Of a DNA stretch of 64,000 nt, positions 1 through 10,516 are shown one piece after another. Position 1 is the first letter of the stretch. The number at the start of each line of letters is the position of its first letter. The DNA is from Ornithodoros turicata (taxonomy: Eukaryota; Arthropoda; Arachnida; Ixodida; Argasidae). The position numbers and the translations under genes were made by a program. Below the pieces are notes generated by a model. That model was given only the letters and a program-made list of their open reading frames with translations. It searched no databases and had not been told where the DNA came from. The DNA lies in assembly GCF_037126465.1 (NCBI RefSeq), contig NC_088202.1:122030123-122094122 (forward strand). The letters are read 5' to 3'.

Positions 1-884
1 GCTGCTGAGACTGGTAACCCCCTTTTGACCCGAAAATGGTGGTCAAGGGCTTGTGGTCGGTGTAGAGGACAAATCTCCTTCCCCATAGGTATTGATGGAA
101 TTTCCTCACACCAAAGATGATGGCAAGTGCCGCTCTATCTGAGCGTACTTCGTCTCTGCTGACGTAAGTGTCTTTGATGCGTGAGCTACCGGTCTTGTCT
201 TTGCTGTCGATACCGTGAACGCACACGTCTCTTTCTTCAAAACGAAGCGGAATTCCTCTAGTCGAGTAAATACCTTGTTCAAGTTTGTGAGGTGGTCTGC
301 GTCATTTCTTCCGGTGACGATAATGTCTTCAAGATAGGAAGCCACCAATGACAGTCCAGCAGTGACCTGTTCCATCGTGCGTTGAACAGCTGGCGCTGAC
401 GCGATACCGGAAGGCATTCTGTTGAACTGGAGCAGCCCTTTGTCTATGTTGATGACGAGCATCTTCTTGGCCTCTTCATCAAGTTCCATTTGTAGATAAA
501 CCTCAGACTGATCTAGCTTCGTAAACTTCTCACCACCGTTGAGGACTGCCAGTAGCTCTTCTGGTCGTGGCAATGGATACTGTGTAATCGCCAGTTGCGA
601 GTTGACGATAACGCTGAAGTCTCCACATACCCTTACGGCTCCATTTGACTTCGGCACTACAACGATAGGCGTCGCCCATTCCGAGACCTCAATTGGTTGA
701 AGTACACCATTGTCCACTTTCCTCTGCAGATCGTTCTCAACGGCTTGCCTTGGTGCGAACGCAATGGGGCGACGCTTGAAAAAATTCGGTCGTGCCCCTT
801 CCTTGAAGTGCAGGTGAACCAAACTTTTCGTAGACCTTCCCAAGTCTGGACGAAACAAATCTTCGTACTTCTCTAGGAATCTTG
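1..884 (-). pseudogene. gypsy A reverse transcriptase / RNase H (broken)
   Basis: The main open stretch (106-858) has Ty3/gypsy RT signatures: a VVVPKSNGAVRVCGDF block, YPLPRPEELLA, FTKLDQSEVYLQMEL and the polymerase box YLEDIIV. The polymerase box is normally YLDD, so the first catalytic aspartate is glutamate here. The canonical FGIASAP stretch reads SGIASAP. After CAFTVSTAK the frame jumps straight to the RNase H start (PVAHASKTLTSAETKYAQIE), so the connection domain is deleted. A further frameshift near 115-140 is followed by ALAIIFGVRKFHQYL and the RNase H motif LYTDHKPL, which reach base 1. The true product would have started in gag-pol; the ATG at 858 is internal. Confidence 0.9.
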
Positions 885-1440
885 TTCAGAGACGGTTCCG
901 CAGAGCTACGCTTTCAACAAAGAGCGAATTCATGTCGATGCGAAGCGCTCGAATCCAGTCCCGTCCTAGAAGGTCTGTGTGCTCCGTTCTTATGATAAGA
1001 ACTTCCAGCTTCTCGTTGCGTTCTCCCAAGCGTACCTGAAGACGTGTCTGTCAGCGCAGCCCAATGTCGGCCTTGTTGAAGCAACGGAGTTGGTATCTTG
1101 GAGGACGTAACTTATAGTCAGTGACAACTTAAGTCCTACAATTGGGACCGCCCACTCATCCGTGGAAGGCTCCTGCGATTGGCTACCAGCCTTTGCGCGA
1201 CGCCCCTGCTTCGCGATGTAATGCCGGTTCTCCCCCCCCCCCCCAGTCCCCACTTGGCCGCGCCGCACTACATCCGCGCGCGCGGAGCGATTCTTGTGTG
1301 GGGGCGGGATCAAGTGTATGACTTACGTTGTCACTCACTATAGGACTTCCCAGTTTGACAAAAGTCCGCTCATCAAGCACGGTTGTGCGAGATCCAGCGT
1401 CAACTTGAAGTAGGACACCTTCTCCACAAGTCACAAACAA
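885..1440 (-). pseudogene. gypsy A retropepsin and PR-RT linker (broken)
   Basis: The first part contains LQVDAGSRTTVLDE, matching the retropepsin active-site loop (normally DTGS or DSGS; here DAGS). After a C/G-run insertion at about 1225-1315 the protease resumes and later reads HTDLLGRDWIRALRIDM, the block that commonly joins protease to RT in these elements. An in-frame stop lies just before the RT. The long G/C homopolymers resemble the inserts at 4450, 5815 and 6630. Confidence 0.75.
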
Positions 1441-1538
1441 GTCTTCAAAGCCACAACCTGTTCATCTTGTTCTTCAGCTATGTATACGTCAGTCAAGAAC
1501 TTGACCTTGCAGGAGCGCCTTCCTCTTCTCGAACGGCC

Positions 1539-2283
1539 TCATGACGTCGCTGAGGAGTTTCCACTGCGGCACATCTTCGCTATGTGGCCCTTCTTCCCGC
1601 AAAAACGGCAGTCTTCGGATCGGAAACGGCAGTCATCTGCACTACGGTTGGTGTTCCCACACCGAAAACACCGGATGTTTCCGTCGGGCCTCAATAAGAG
1701 CACGCGTTCTTCGAGCACGGCTGCTGCGATTGCAGCTGCGAACCGGAGTGCATAATCCAAGGTAAGGTCATTTTTAAGCACAAGCCGTGTTCGGAGTCGT
1801 TCGTCTCGCAGCCTCAACGATGAACGCTGTTAGCAACGAGCAGGTCCGAAGATCCGTCTCGGCTTCGTATTCGCAGCGACCGACGATAGCAGATAGACGT
1901 TCCATATAGTCCCTCACCGTTATCACCGGTTCTTCCTCGTTTTGACGGGTGGACAACAGGTTAAGCCTCTCGAATTTCTTCGGCGTATAGTGCTCTGACA
2001 TCTCCTTGAGAAGCTCGCTGAATGGGACTTGGGCAACGTTGCGTGGCGACAATGAATGGTATAGTGGCTTGAAGACTTCTGGACTCAATGACGATACGAG
2101 TAGCCTGCTCTTGTCTTGGTCGGCAGAAATCCTGATCACGCGCAAGGCAGCTTCGAATCTCACGCGATAGAGGTTCCATTCCTCTTTGGCTAGGTCAAAG
2201 GTTCCTGGATTCCGAAAATGACGTATACCCCCGTCAGGCTTCGCGGCAGCAGATGGCGCGGGTGTCGCCAGGAGAGACATCAC
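1539..2283 (-). pseudogene. gypsy A gag with two CCHC zinc knuckles
   Basis: The N-terminal part (1774-2283) is a capsid-type gag of 169 residues with the pattern W-NLYRVRFEAALRV ... LLVSSLSPEVFKPLY. A frameshift near 1800 moves the continuation to 1539-1817, which ends in a nucleocapsid region. The second knuckle, CRFCGKKGHIAKMC, is a perfect C-x2-C-x4-H-x4-C. The first, CFRCGNTNRSADDC, has lost the usual GH. Gag would package the element RNA. The start at 2283 lies just inside the LTR/PBS boundary, as expected for a first gene. Confidence 0.85.
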
Positions 2284-2293
2284 TGTAACAGCT

Positions 2294-2430
2294 CGTCACC
2301 AGTTGAAATGGCAGGACTACGCCATATTACACGAAGGCCGGAACCCGAATGCAAACTGCCTAGCAGCTGCTCACGAGCATCGCCAGTTCGTCGTCGTCAT
2401 CGCTGCCGGTGGAACTCCAGCGCTACTAGG
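2294..2430 (-). repeat. gypsy A 5' LTR end and primer-binding-like site
   Basis: On the minus strand the sequence ends ...CATTTCA and is followed by ACTGGTGACGAGC (2303 down), directly upstream of gag. The complete gypsy element at 58550 has the same arrangement (LTR ending GACA, then ACTGGTGACCCG). The outer LTR limit is lost at the junction with the plus-strand gypsy relic near 2430. Confidence 0.5.
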
Positions 2431-3941
2431 CACTCAAGAACAATGGGCAGGTCAGGGTATGCGGAGACTACAAAGTATATCTGAACATAGTAATTGAATT
2501 CGATAGTTATCCACTGCCGAGGATAAAGGACCTGTTTACTTGGCTGGTGGACAGTTCTTTACGAAGTTAGACTTATCCAGAGCGTATCTAAGTATACAGA
2601 CGGACGAACTATTTTGACAACATTCCCCTAAAAAGCAGTGACATTTCCCGTGCTACACGCAAGGACCCCCTGCTCAGCAGAGTGGTACAATTCGTACTGA
2701 ACGGTTGGGATAACCAAAAGCCGGCAAATGCGGAACTACAACCGTTCTTTGTGCGTCGTATGGAACTTTCTTTGCACCAGGGATGCTTAATGTGGGGAAT
2801 GAGAGTTGTGGTACCGAAACTCTTACAAAGGAGGGTACTGGATGTGCTACACACGTATCGTACGTACGTATCGTAAGGGTATCGTACGTACCAAGGAGGT
2901 AGCTCGTAGGTATGTATGGAGATGACGTGACGATTGACAACGACATTGAAAGTCAAATCGCGAAAGGCTCGCTATGTCTACTACAGCGAATAACCCGCCC
3001 TTGGCGCCGCTACATCCCTGGGTATGGCCGACGTGGAAAGGTCGCACATAGATTCGGTCGGGCCGTTCATGAATCGCATGGTGTTAGTCGTGGTGGACGC
3101 ACATTGAAAGTGGCCCAAGGTTTTCATTCTTCGCAGCGCTACATCAGAAGCTGTTATCAAGCACCTACGCGAATGTTTTGCGCGATTTGGACTACCTACA
3201 ACAATTGTCTCTTACAACGGACCGCGGCTCGTTTCAGAAACCTTCACACACTTCACGAAAACAAATGGTATTCAGCATGCAACATCTGCACCTTACCATT
3301 CCTCAACTGTCGGTTTAGCTGAGCGGTTCATTCCAATTTTGAAAAAAAAAAATACTTAAGGAAAAGTGCATAATTGCGAACATTGATGCTATGCTGTCGG
3401 GGTTTCTTCTGTCCTACAGAAACACAAAGCAGCCGCTACCAGGGAGGTTCCTGCCAACCTTCTCTTGCAACGTAACCCCCGCACAAGGCTGGATCTCATG
3501 AAGCCTTCCTGACTGACACGGTGGCAAGGGAGCATCTGCGACAGACAAGGAGGAGAGATGGAAATGAGAGACAACTCATGAAAGGAGAGCGGATTTATGC
3601 ACGAAACTATCAAGGGAAAGCTAACTGGCGACCAGGCACTGTCACCGCACAAGCAGGGCGCGTATCTTACAAGGTACAAATCGCACAAAGGAAGCTATGG
3701 CGTCGACACCAGGACCAACTCAGTCCAGCAGCTTCAAATGATTTTGCTTTTGCGCCAACAGAAGAGCTCCTCACCGATACAAAGGATTCTGTCGAAGCAC
3801 GTCGAAGCCGACGAAGGTTCATCGGCAGAAGCTTCACCATCAACGACGCGAAGTCCTCCCAATACTTCGGACACAAGTCGTGTAGCACGTCGTTATCCAG
3901 AGCGTGTCAGGCGACCCCCTGAGAGACTGAATGTACAGTGA
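2431..3941 (+). pseudogene. Ty3/gypsy relic B, RT fragment joined to integrase
   Basis: Plus-strand gypsy pol with many frameshifts. It opens with NNGQVRVCGDY and YPLPRI (RT), continues through a block equivalent to FFTKLDLSRAYL, then jumps to the pre-integrase block LSRVVQFVLNGW ... RRMELSLHQGCLMWG (2682-2876), so most of RT and all of RNase H are deleted. The integrase core is readable around 3040-3340. The first Asp survives (VVVDAH), the second is Tyr (TIVSYNGP instead of SDNGP), and the Glu is present (GLAERF). The C-terminal tail ends RYPERVRRPPERLNVQ at 3941, typical of K02A2.6-like gypsy pol. It faces relic A. Confidence 0.85.
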
Positions 3942-4230
3942 TAGGTCTGGACATTGATATCGTTTTTGTGGGTATTTTTATTAGTTTAATGGTAACGGTG
4001 TGAGGGGCAATTAAAAGGGAGGAAAATGGGATGTTTAGAAGAAGCGCAAGCCCAAGACGTTGGCTGGACGACATGTGCGCATCAGGTTTCAAGGCATTCC
4101 ACGGTGATCACGATCGGGCTGAGTTGCACGAACCTGTCTTGGCAAACAGAGGTTACTACTACGTAACAGGCTCCAGCGTGAGTAGCACTTGCGGATGTAG
4201 TTCCGTATCGGGACTACTGGCTTTTTAAAC
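3942..4230 (+). repeat. gypsy B 3' end: polypurine tract and partial 3' LTR
   Basis: About 60 bases after the pol stop there is a purine run AAAAGGGAGGAAAATGGGA (about 4013-4031), placed where a polypurine tract would prime plus-strand synthesis. The TG following it could start the LTR. No second LTR is available to define the boundaries. Confidence 0.4.
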
Positions 4231-5280
4231 AAAAAAGAATAAAAACAAAAATCAACCACTTTTACGGGAAAGAGGAACTAATTAGTAACGAAATTAAACA
4301 GGAATGACCCTCGTACATTGCGTGAAACGTATAAAAATTAAATGCTATCGCCCGTTTCTTCAAGGGGATCCGCCATCTTTACTGAGGACCTTCTGATCTA
4401 ACCCGAGGAACAGTCTCGACGCCCGCACCACCTAGTGCGTGCCTGGGAGAGTCGGGGGGGGGGGGCGCCGCCCCCCCCAGACCCCCCAATCTGTAGGACC
4501 CAACCTGGACTAACCTCACTAAAGTCAGGTGATTTAGCCCCATTCAACGACCCTACCTTTTGCAAGATGGCAAGTTTCGAATCCGTTAGGCTTAGCATTC
4601 CCATATTTCTCCTGCGTTAGAAGTGCATTAGATAGGTTTGTTGAAATGCATATAAAAAACTTCTAGTCCACAGAATTTGACAATTCTTACATTTTTAGAT
4701 TCAGTATATGACCTTCTTCCACTTCTATGCAATATTTACCTTCCTAACGCTTTTACTGATTTTTAAAAACGAGTGGTCCCCATAAGGAACTACACCCGCA
4801 CTTGCACTTGAGGAAGCTCAGTAGATGAAAGTAATGACTTTAGCCTTGAACGTAAGGCAGCTAAAATAACTATCTAAGCTAAGGAAACTATCGTGGATTC
4901 CGTTTTACATGGCACGTTGGAAGCTTGAAACGGCATGGACGAATGAGGCTTGACAAGCGAATGTTATACGTTTTTTCTGATCCTGCTCGTTCGTGCATAG
5001 CTTCCGCCGTTACATAGCAAAGGCGCATCGTATCGCACGTGTACCTCATGCACGAAACTGTGCGCCGTGCCTCCTTATTTCATAAGGTTCGCCGTACCTC
5101 TTCAAGTGGTACCATTTTTTATAGCATGAGCTGTACAGTGGAGACTTTCCCGGGATCGCATCGGCGTCGTCGGCATTCGCATGTCCGCAGAAAACTGTTA
5201 TCGCATGTGCGCTCAGCGCTGGGAGTAAGGAGAATAATCCCGCCAGTTTACAACCGCTATCGATGTAAAGTGAGATAGCT
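4231..5280. other. Unassigned region with a G/C-run repeat
   Basis: No gene or recognisable element. The one feature is a G-run/C-run hairpin at 4455-4487 (about 12 G, then CGCCG, then 8 C), followed by a CCCCCCAATC stretch. This resembles the G/C-run sequences at 1230, 5815 and 6630. The rest is AT-rich unique-looking sequence. Confidence 0.6.
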
Positions 5281-6960
5281 GAGTGAGCTGGCAATGACGT
5301 CAACTTCTATCACGGAAAGGCGAATATCGACACAACTTTCGCGGACGAATTTCATCGACTGCAAAAGCACCGCCTACGCACCATCACTACGCAGTGCGTG
5401 GAACAACTAGACAAGCCCCACGCGTTGACACTCGCAGCCCTAAATGTATACGCTCCGTACAGCGCCACGCAGAAGACGTTGCACACGACTATGTCCTCCG
5501 TAAGACATCACTTCTGTGTCTTTCCGAGACGTGGATGAAGACGGAGAGACCGATACAAGTCGACGCGGCTTCAAGTGCTGCTGCGGGGCGCGTCGCAGTC
5601 GCAGTGGCAAGGGCAACCGAGCGGCCGAAGTTGCCATTTACATGCGTGCCGGAGTACTGTCTACACCACTTGAAGTCACCCATCCTAGAGACGACGTCGG
5701 AGAAATTTGTGCCGTGCAGATTCCGACAGGGCTCGTAGTGGCTGTATGCTACTTCTCACCTCGCTCGCTCAGTCGCACCGCGCCGGAACGCATCTGCGAC
5801 TTTAGGCGCCGACTGCGGGGGGGCGCGGGGGCCCTTGCCCCCCCGGAACATGAACTAGGGGGGGCGCCGCCTCCCCCGGAAGTCCCGCTAAGAGACTGAC
5901 ACCAACCTTTGGGGCTCGGAGCGCCCGGGTCAAAAGAGCGAAGAGGCACCAACCCCAAAAATGTATCTTGCAATTTGTAAATTATATATCCGCCCACCAT
6001 ACTCATTATCACAGTAGAAGGTGAGGCGAAGAAACGCAGAGGATGACACAACACATTGCCTGAATTTCGCCCAAAGCAATCAGATCAATGAAACGAAAGC
6101 AGTCGAAAAGGTACCTGCAGCTGCCAGTGAGGTGCAACGGTAGAATCTTCGGAACGCATATCCGTTGGGAGCTGGTTCAACTCCCGCTGGTCCATTTCAT
6201 TGACCATATTCATAATATTGCGCGCATTTCGGGTCAAACACCGAGGATTCAATGCATTTTGTTCCTTTTCCACTCAGTTTTCAAAGGCGTAATGCCTTCA
6301 GTTCTGCACATGTTCACTGTTCACGTTCTCTCTGTTTTTCTTTTTTTTCTGTTCTTCCTTCCTCTTATTTCTATACCAGTTCTGCATACATCATAAGATC
6401 CCGCCAGAGTGTGTGATTAGTTTTGTGTTCTTCATTTTTCTTTTCTTTCCTTCTTTTTGTTTCCTTTTGCTTTCTTTTTTCTTTTCCTTTTTTGTCTTCC
6501 CCCTTTCACTTTTTTTTTTGGAATAACACGCCGACATCCATCTGGCTTACCTTTCTTTTTTTTTCTTAATAAACATATCCCCCCCCCCATCCCCACCAGA
6601 GTACTTATTTCGCGGTGCGCCCTTGCCCCCCCCCCCCCCCCCCCCTGGGAAATTGAAAACTCTCCGCCTCTGACTTTATCATGTATGTACTCGCGCCTTA
6701 CCGCGCGCACAAGCTTCTCGTCGCCGGAGACTTGAACATGGACGTTCCGCTGGCCACGAACACCACTTGCCTAAGTGATATGTCCGAACAACTGGGCATT
6801 CCGACATCCGCCAACCCACATTTAGACATGGCTCATGCATAGATTTGGTGTTCCAGAACAGCCCCCTCGTTCAGAACACCACTCACCTAGCTCTCCAACC
6901 ATTTCAGCGACCACAAATCAATACTCATCACACTTAAATATATTTTTGTACACACTTTCA
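5281..6960 (+). pseudogene. Helitron/Helentron-type C-terminal endonuclease (EEP fold), interrupted
   Basis: Conceptual translation gives DEFHRLQKHRLRTIT ... LTLAALNVRSV-type sequence, then VAHDYVLRKTSLLCLSETWM (about 5484-5540), EVAIYMRAGV (about 5625-5660) and EICAVQIPTGLVVAVCYFSP. After an 850-base insertion it continues YRAHKLLVAGDLNMDV (about 6700-6745), CIDLVFQN and FSDHKSILIT (about 6900-6930). LSETW, GDLN and SDH are the catalytic blocks of apurinic-like (exonuclease-endonuclease-phosphatase) endonucleases. The short linker before the endonuclease and its wording suggest the helicase-endonuclease protein of Helentrons rather than a LINE; that assignment is inference. Several frameshifts make it non-functional. 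Confidence 0.65.
5812..6665. mobile_element. G/C-run-ended insertion inside the Helitron endonuclease
   Basis: The endonuclease frame breaks at about 5812 and resumes at about 6666. The insert begins with GGGGGGGCGCGGGGGCCCTT and ends with GCGCCCTTG plus a 22-base C run, so both ends carry a CCCTTG(C)n signature. The interior has no coding capacity but contains T-rich and pyrimidine-rich low-complexity DNA (6330-6560). I cannot name the family. No clear target-site duplication was seen. Confidence 0.5.
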
Positions 6961-7050
6961 TCCGTCCTCGCTTCACCACACGCACAGCTGACGCTGGATT
7001 TCCATTTCGCGTTACACGAGTCGTAACCGTCTTGTAATTTTTTTCACAGC

Positions 7051-7378
7051 GGTGAAAGAAGTGTTTGTTTTCGCTTTTTCTTTGATTTATCAGACACAGT
7101 AATAGACCATTGGTCCACAGGCACCGTTGATGGTTCAAAGTTAGGCCATGAGATTGCGGAGGCCACTCTCATTGAGAATTCCCCGAAGAACGTTAGCCAA
7201 AAATCGGTCAACCTGTCCCCGCTCGAGCTCGCTTTTGTCTCGCGCGACCTTCCGGAGTCGGTCGTATGTGAAGATAAACTTCAATTGCCAGTTGAATGCT
7301 GTTCTCTCCGTGTCTCTGTTTTATATGGCGTTCCTTATCGTGATGATTGTTACGGTTGTTCTGTTGTGTGGCGCCAAT
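7051..7378 (+). other. Orphan open frame of about 108 codons after a splice-acceptor-like site
   Basis: An ATG-less open frame runs from a TAATTTTTTTCACAG polypyrimidine/AG site (ending about 7048) to a TGA at 7376-7378. It reads RSVCFRFFFDLSDTVIDHW ... and later SPLELAFVSRDLPES. About 108 codons without a stop is longer than expected by chance in this base composition, and the position after an acceptor-like site fits an internal or terminal exon. I do not recognise the protein. It could be the last exon of an element or a chance frame running into an LTR. Confidence 0.25.
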
Positions 7379-7381
7379 GAG

Positions 7382-7417
7382 TATAAATACAGCGCAACAC
7401 TAAGCGTTACTTCAGTT
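7382..7417 (+). promoter_or_regulatory. TATA box plus arthropod-type initiator
   Basis: TATAAATA at 7382-7389 is followed by TCAGTT at 7412-7417, placing the initiator A about 32 bases from the first T of the TATA box. This is the usual spacing for an arthropod RNA polymerase II core promoter. The TGTTACGG stretch just upstream (about 7346) could be an LTR start, so this may be a solo-LTR promoter. No coding frame was recognised downstream. Confidence 0.4.
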
Positions 7418-7707
7418 CACGCTTCAAAATGGTCGCCGCATCATTATGATTGCGCCCATCGCTTCGGTTATCAACTTTGTTAGTCATTCAGTTAGTGTCT
7501 CATTCAGCTGGAGGTGTGTTCTTGCCGTTACTTTGTCAGACGTAATCCAGTGAAATCTGTCGCAATCAATGCCGTTGCCGGCACGTCGCCGCAGCAGACG
7601 TTGACCAAAGATCAACTTTTGACCGTCCATTGACTGTGGCAAAGACCAACAGAGCCAAGCAATGTCATAATACCACCACAATTTATGGTCAACTTACCAA
7701 TCATCGA

Positions 7708-7926
7708 CCAGCTCCCGTGGCGTAGTGGTTTGCCGCGGTTTGCCCTGCGTTTTCCGGCAGACTTTCAAGACGAATGTCGGCACCAGTTCCCCTGAAGTTG
7801 GCCCAGGACGCATACTAGCCCCCCTGCCCCCCACTCCTTCCTGCTGTCCTCTCTGCATCTGTCCACGACTATACCCCGCACATAGCCACAGTTGCTTCGC
7901 TGCGCTAACACGTAATAAAAAAAATT
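7708..7926 (+). mobile_element. tRNA-headed SINE, head-truncated copy
   Basis: The body (CGAATGTCGGCACCAGTTCC ... GCCCAGGACGCATACTA ... AGCCACAGTTGCTTCGC ... then an A-rich tail) matches the SINE at 32305-32603. The head contains a polymerase III A-box-like GTGGCGTAGTGGTT, but the B-box segment is deleted, so the tRNA part jumps directly into the body. It ends in a short A tail at about 7925. Confidence 0.75.
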
Positions 7927-7973
7927 GACTGGTGATTTAGCGGTAAATGCGAAAGAAATGTGTTAGCATTAAC

Positions 7974-8180
7974 CGCCTTTTCCGGTCCATACTTGACTTC
8001 CGGGTATCCATTTCCGGTTTAAACCCAACTTCCGGTTGTCCACTTCCAGTCCAAACACGATTTCCGGTTGCCCACATCCGTTGTGCATTTCCTGTCCAAC
8101 TGGACTTCCGGTCCTCCACTTCCAGTCTAACCCGACTTCCAGTTGTCCACCTCCAGTCAATGCTTGATTCCCGGTTTGAC
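7974..8180 (+). repeat. Degenerate TTCCGGTTGTCCACTTCCAG minisatellite
   Basis: Six to eight diverged units of about 25-30 bases, each built from ACTTCCGG and a TCCACTTCCAGTC-like half. The phase is irregular and the units are strongly diverged, so the array is old. Apparent open frames here on both strands are a by-product of the repeat. Confidence 0.8.
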
Positions 8181-8194
8181 ACTTTCAATTACTG

Positions 8195-8570
8195 TATGTA
8201 AGTCCATTTAATTAACCTCAATTACTTTCCATTACCCTGTAAATACCCTTTAATTACCTTACGTAACCTCAGGTGACATGAGGTAATCTTGAATTCCCTT
8301 AATTATCTTTAATTGCGTTGACTTGCCTTAATTACTCTCAATTCCCTTTTAATTGACATTAATAACCTTTACATTTAATTACCTCCGGTATAACCTGCGG
8401 TTACCTTCGGTGTTCTTTAATTTCGTTGTATCTTTCTCTTAATTACATATATCTTACATTAATTACCTTTAAACTCAACTTTCTTGTTTTCATTGCCTTT
8501 AATTACCTCTAATTACCTTCGATTACTCTTACCTCTTACTCTTAATTACCTTCGACTACTTCAATTTCAA
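8195..8570 (+). repeat. AT-rich ATTACCTTTA-type simple repeat tract
   Basis: About 375 bases of irregular repeats of TTAATTACCT and related words (AATTACC, TTACCTC, TAATTCCC). There is no coding capacity. It lies directly after the TTCCGG minisatellite. Confidence 0.8.
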
Positions 8571-8851
8571 ATCATTTGCCTCCATTTACATTTACCCTCT
8601 TATATCCCTTTTGCATGTCCACTTATACCGCTGTCTCGCTGAGGCTTTACCATCTAACACACGGGGACACACACATACATACATACAGCTTTTTTTCCCA
8701 TTTTGACACTCCTAATGCTAACACATTAAAAACAATCATCGAGCTAAACAACGAGAATTAGCCGAGGCAGGCTACAAACATGGACAAACACATGTGTTTG
8801 ATTACCACATGGTGACCGACAACGCCGGTTAAGTTTGCGCCTGCCGACATG

Positions 8852-9103
8852 TACACTCTTAAAAATGAACTTCACCACATAGCACGCTGCTAGCCAACCA
8901 TCATCTCGAATGATATCGTTGTCTGCCCTGATTTGTTGAAAACGGGAGGCGTACGCCTTTTTTGTGACACTTATGCTGTTCATAATTGTCACAGAAAGGC
9001 GTACGCCTCCCGTTTTCAACAAATCAGAGCAGATAACGATATCATTCGAGATGATGGTTGGCTAGGAGCGTGCTACGCGGTGAAGTTCATTTTTAAGAGT
9101 GTA
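8852..9103. mobile_element. 252-bp palindromic MITE, TACACTCTTAAAAATG ends
   Basis: The left arm starts TACACTCTTAAAAATGAAC and the right arm ends in its reverse complement, CATTTTTAAGAGTGTA. The two arms pair over essentially their whole length around a short AT-rich centre near 8977, with a few mismatches. The TA at each tip could be the target-site duplication of a Tc1/mariner-type transposase. An open frame that appears to cross it is an artefact of the palindrome. Confidence 0.85.
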
Positions 9104-9849
9104 AGGCCATATCACCGTACGGTGTACAGCTCATCATTCTGCATCTCTGCAGAGTCCCAGTTTCCCACTCGGAAAGTGGCAACACGGGCACTTCGAAGTC
9201 CTCAATGGACCATTTCCATATTCGCGTCGCCACTGGCGATGGAACGTCGAACGTCGTGTCTTTCCCCCCAATAATGGTGACGCGCTTTTCGGACTGGCAC
9301 GTTGCGTGGGAAAGTAGCAAGAGAAGATTGGAAGAAGAATGCGGAAACAATGAAAGCGCATTGTACTCGTTACCAGACCTCAAACGTCCGCGTAACCTTG
9401 AAACCGATTATCTCCCCACAATGAACATGACAGTCTCCCGCAGGTGGGTCCATAGCGATGTTTTCCACTCAAAGATGGCGGACCCAAGGGCTGGGCATGC
9501 GCATACGCGTTGTCGGAAATGGTCCATTATTCACTATTTGACAGGGAGAAGGCAAAAAATAAATAAATAAAAGGAAACCGGTCAGCGCTGACCTCGATAG
9601 AAGCGCAGTCGCCCTTGTGAACCGTATTGACATCACTGGTGACGTTTTCTCACCTCCTCCTCGTTTGACCTTGCGGAGCGAGACGAGGGGGCAATGCGCG
9701 TGGCGATATTCGCGTTTTTTTTTTTTTTTTTTTGTTCTCTGAAAAATATCGGGTTCAGAGAAAATTTGCGTGTTAATCAACAAGTTAAGTTACCTCCTTT
9801 CACAACGCGTTTGGAACAGAAAATTGTTTTGATAGCTTTCTGTGCTCCT
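9104..9849. other. Unassigned region
   Basis: A 121-codon open frame on the plus strand (9205-9570) has no motif I recognise and lies in what looks like decayed repeat DNA. There is an AAAT run at 9557-9570 and a T19 run at 9715-9733. No gene is called. Confidence 0.5.
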
Positions 9850-10171
9850 TTAAAGGGAGAATCCGCATAAGGTCCCTTCCGAAATTTTCGAATATTCGTC
9901 ACCTTTAGCCATCAACGACCGTGCCTGTAAAATATCTCCTTCGAAAACTGAGTCAAACTTTATAAAAATGATTTTCTTCTATGACGCGCTCGGTGACAGG
10001 GTAGTGCGAGCCACGAGCGCTTTTCTGCAAGCAACACCGAGCGTGATGTAAGTCGCGAGATATCCCGCGCCGTCAGCCTTGCTTTGCTGTGTGTTTTGGC
10101 AGTTTTGACGAAGGAAATTTTCCGTAGCAATTGTGTTCGTTACGTCGCACACTGATCTTACACCCACCACG

Positions 10172-10516
10172 ATGGCCGGTAAGACATGCTGTATAATCAG
10201 TTGTGGCAACAGGTCGGATACAACAACAGACGTAGCATATTTCGAGTTTCCGACGGCCAAACAACGTCGTTTGGAGTGGGAAATGGCGCTGCGCAAAATC
10301 AAGCGGAGGAAGACCAGCTCGAGAACGATATGTTCTCATCATTTTGAGCCAGGAATGGTCGACACGAAAAGACGGCTCATGCGGGAACTCGGAGTGGCAC
10401 CTGCGGGCACCTGCGGGATGCACCGACCGCATGTGCACCTGCAACATGTTTCATATTACGCGTGCACCCGTGGCACTTATACAGGGTGTCCCAGAAAACG
10501 TGTAATTGAATTATAA
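10172..10516 (+). CDS. THAP-domain DNA-binding protein, left arm copy
   Basis: Starting at ATG 10172 (MAGKTCCIISCGNRS) the protein has the THAP zinc-finger pattern. There is a Cys pair near residues 6-10, FEFPTAKQRRLEW with its invariant tryptophan, and CSHHFEPGM supplying the C-x2-H half of the C2CH site. The finger fills residues 1-65. The C-terminus is not native: TGCPRKRVIEL and the stop are read from the end of an inserted ACAGGGTG MITE at 10481. An upstream in-frame ATG at 10133 would add 13 residues that are not part of the fold. The transposase domain expected after THAP is absent. It could be a truncated transposase exon that binds the element ends. Confidence 0.75.
   Translation: MAGKTCCIISCGNRSDTTTDVAYFEFPTAKQRRLEWEMALRKIKRRKTSSRTICSHHFEPGMVDTKRRLMRELGVAPAGTCGMHRPHVHLQHVSYYACTRGTYTGCPRKRVIEL

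Larger units (their letters stand above)
1..2430 (-). mobile_element. Ty3/gypsy retrotransposon relic A (gag to RNase H)
   Basis: Read on the minus strand from 2430 down to 1, the sequence gives an LTR end, a primer-binding-like site, gag with zinc knuckles, a retropepsin, reverse transcriptase and the start of RNase H, which is the usual Ty3/gypsy order. The element runs off the left edge, so integrase and the 3' LTR are not in view. It is inactive: gag, protease and pol are broken by frameshifts and stops, a G/C-run insertion lies near 1225-1315, and about 100 residues are missing between RT and RNase H. It abuts a plus-strand gypsy relic at about 2430. Confidence 0.9.

Noticed and set aside
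6432..6735. Lys/Arg-rich or Phe/Pro-rich frames at 6.4-6.7 kb
   Set aside because: Translations of pyrimidine-rich low-complexity sequence.
7937..8201. Open frames on both strands in the TTCCGG minisatellite
   Set aside because: Repeat artefacts: the same unit is open in several frames.
8744..9274. Pair of related open frames on opposite strands
   Set aside because: They are mirror images across the 252-base palindrome, not genes.
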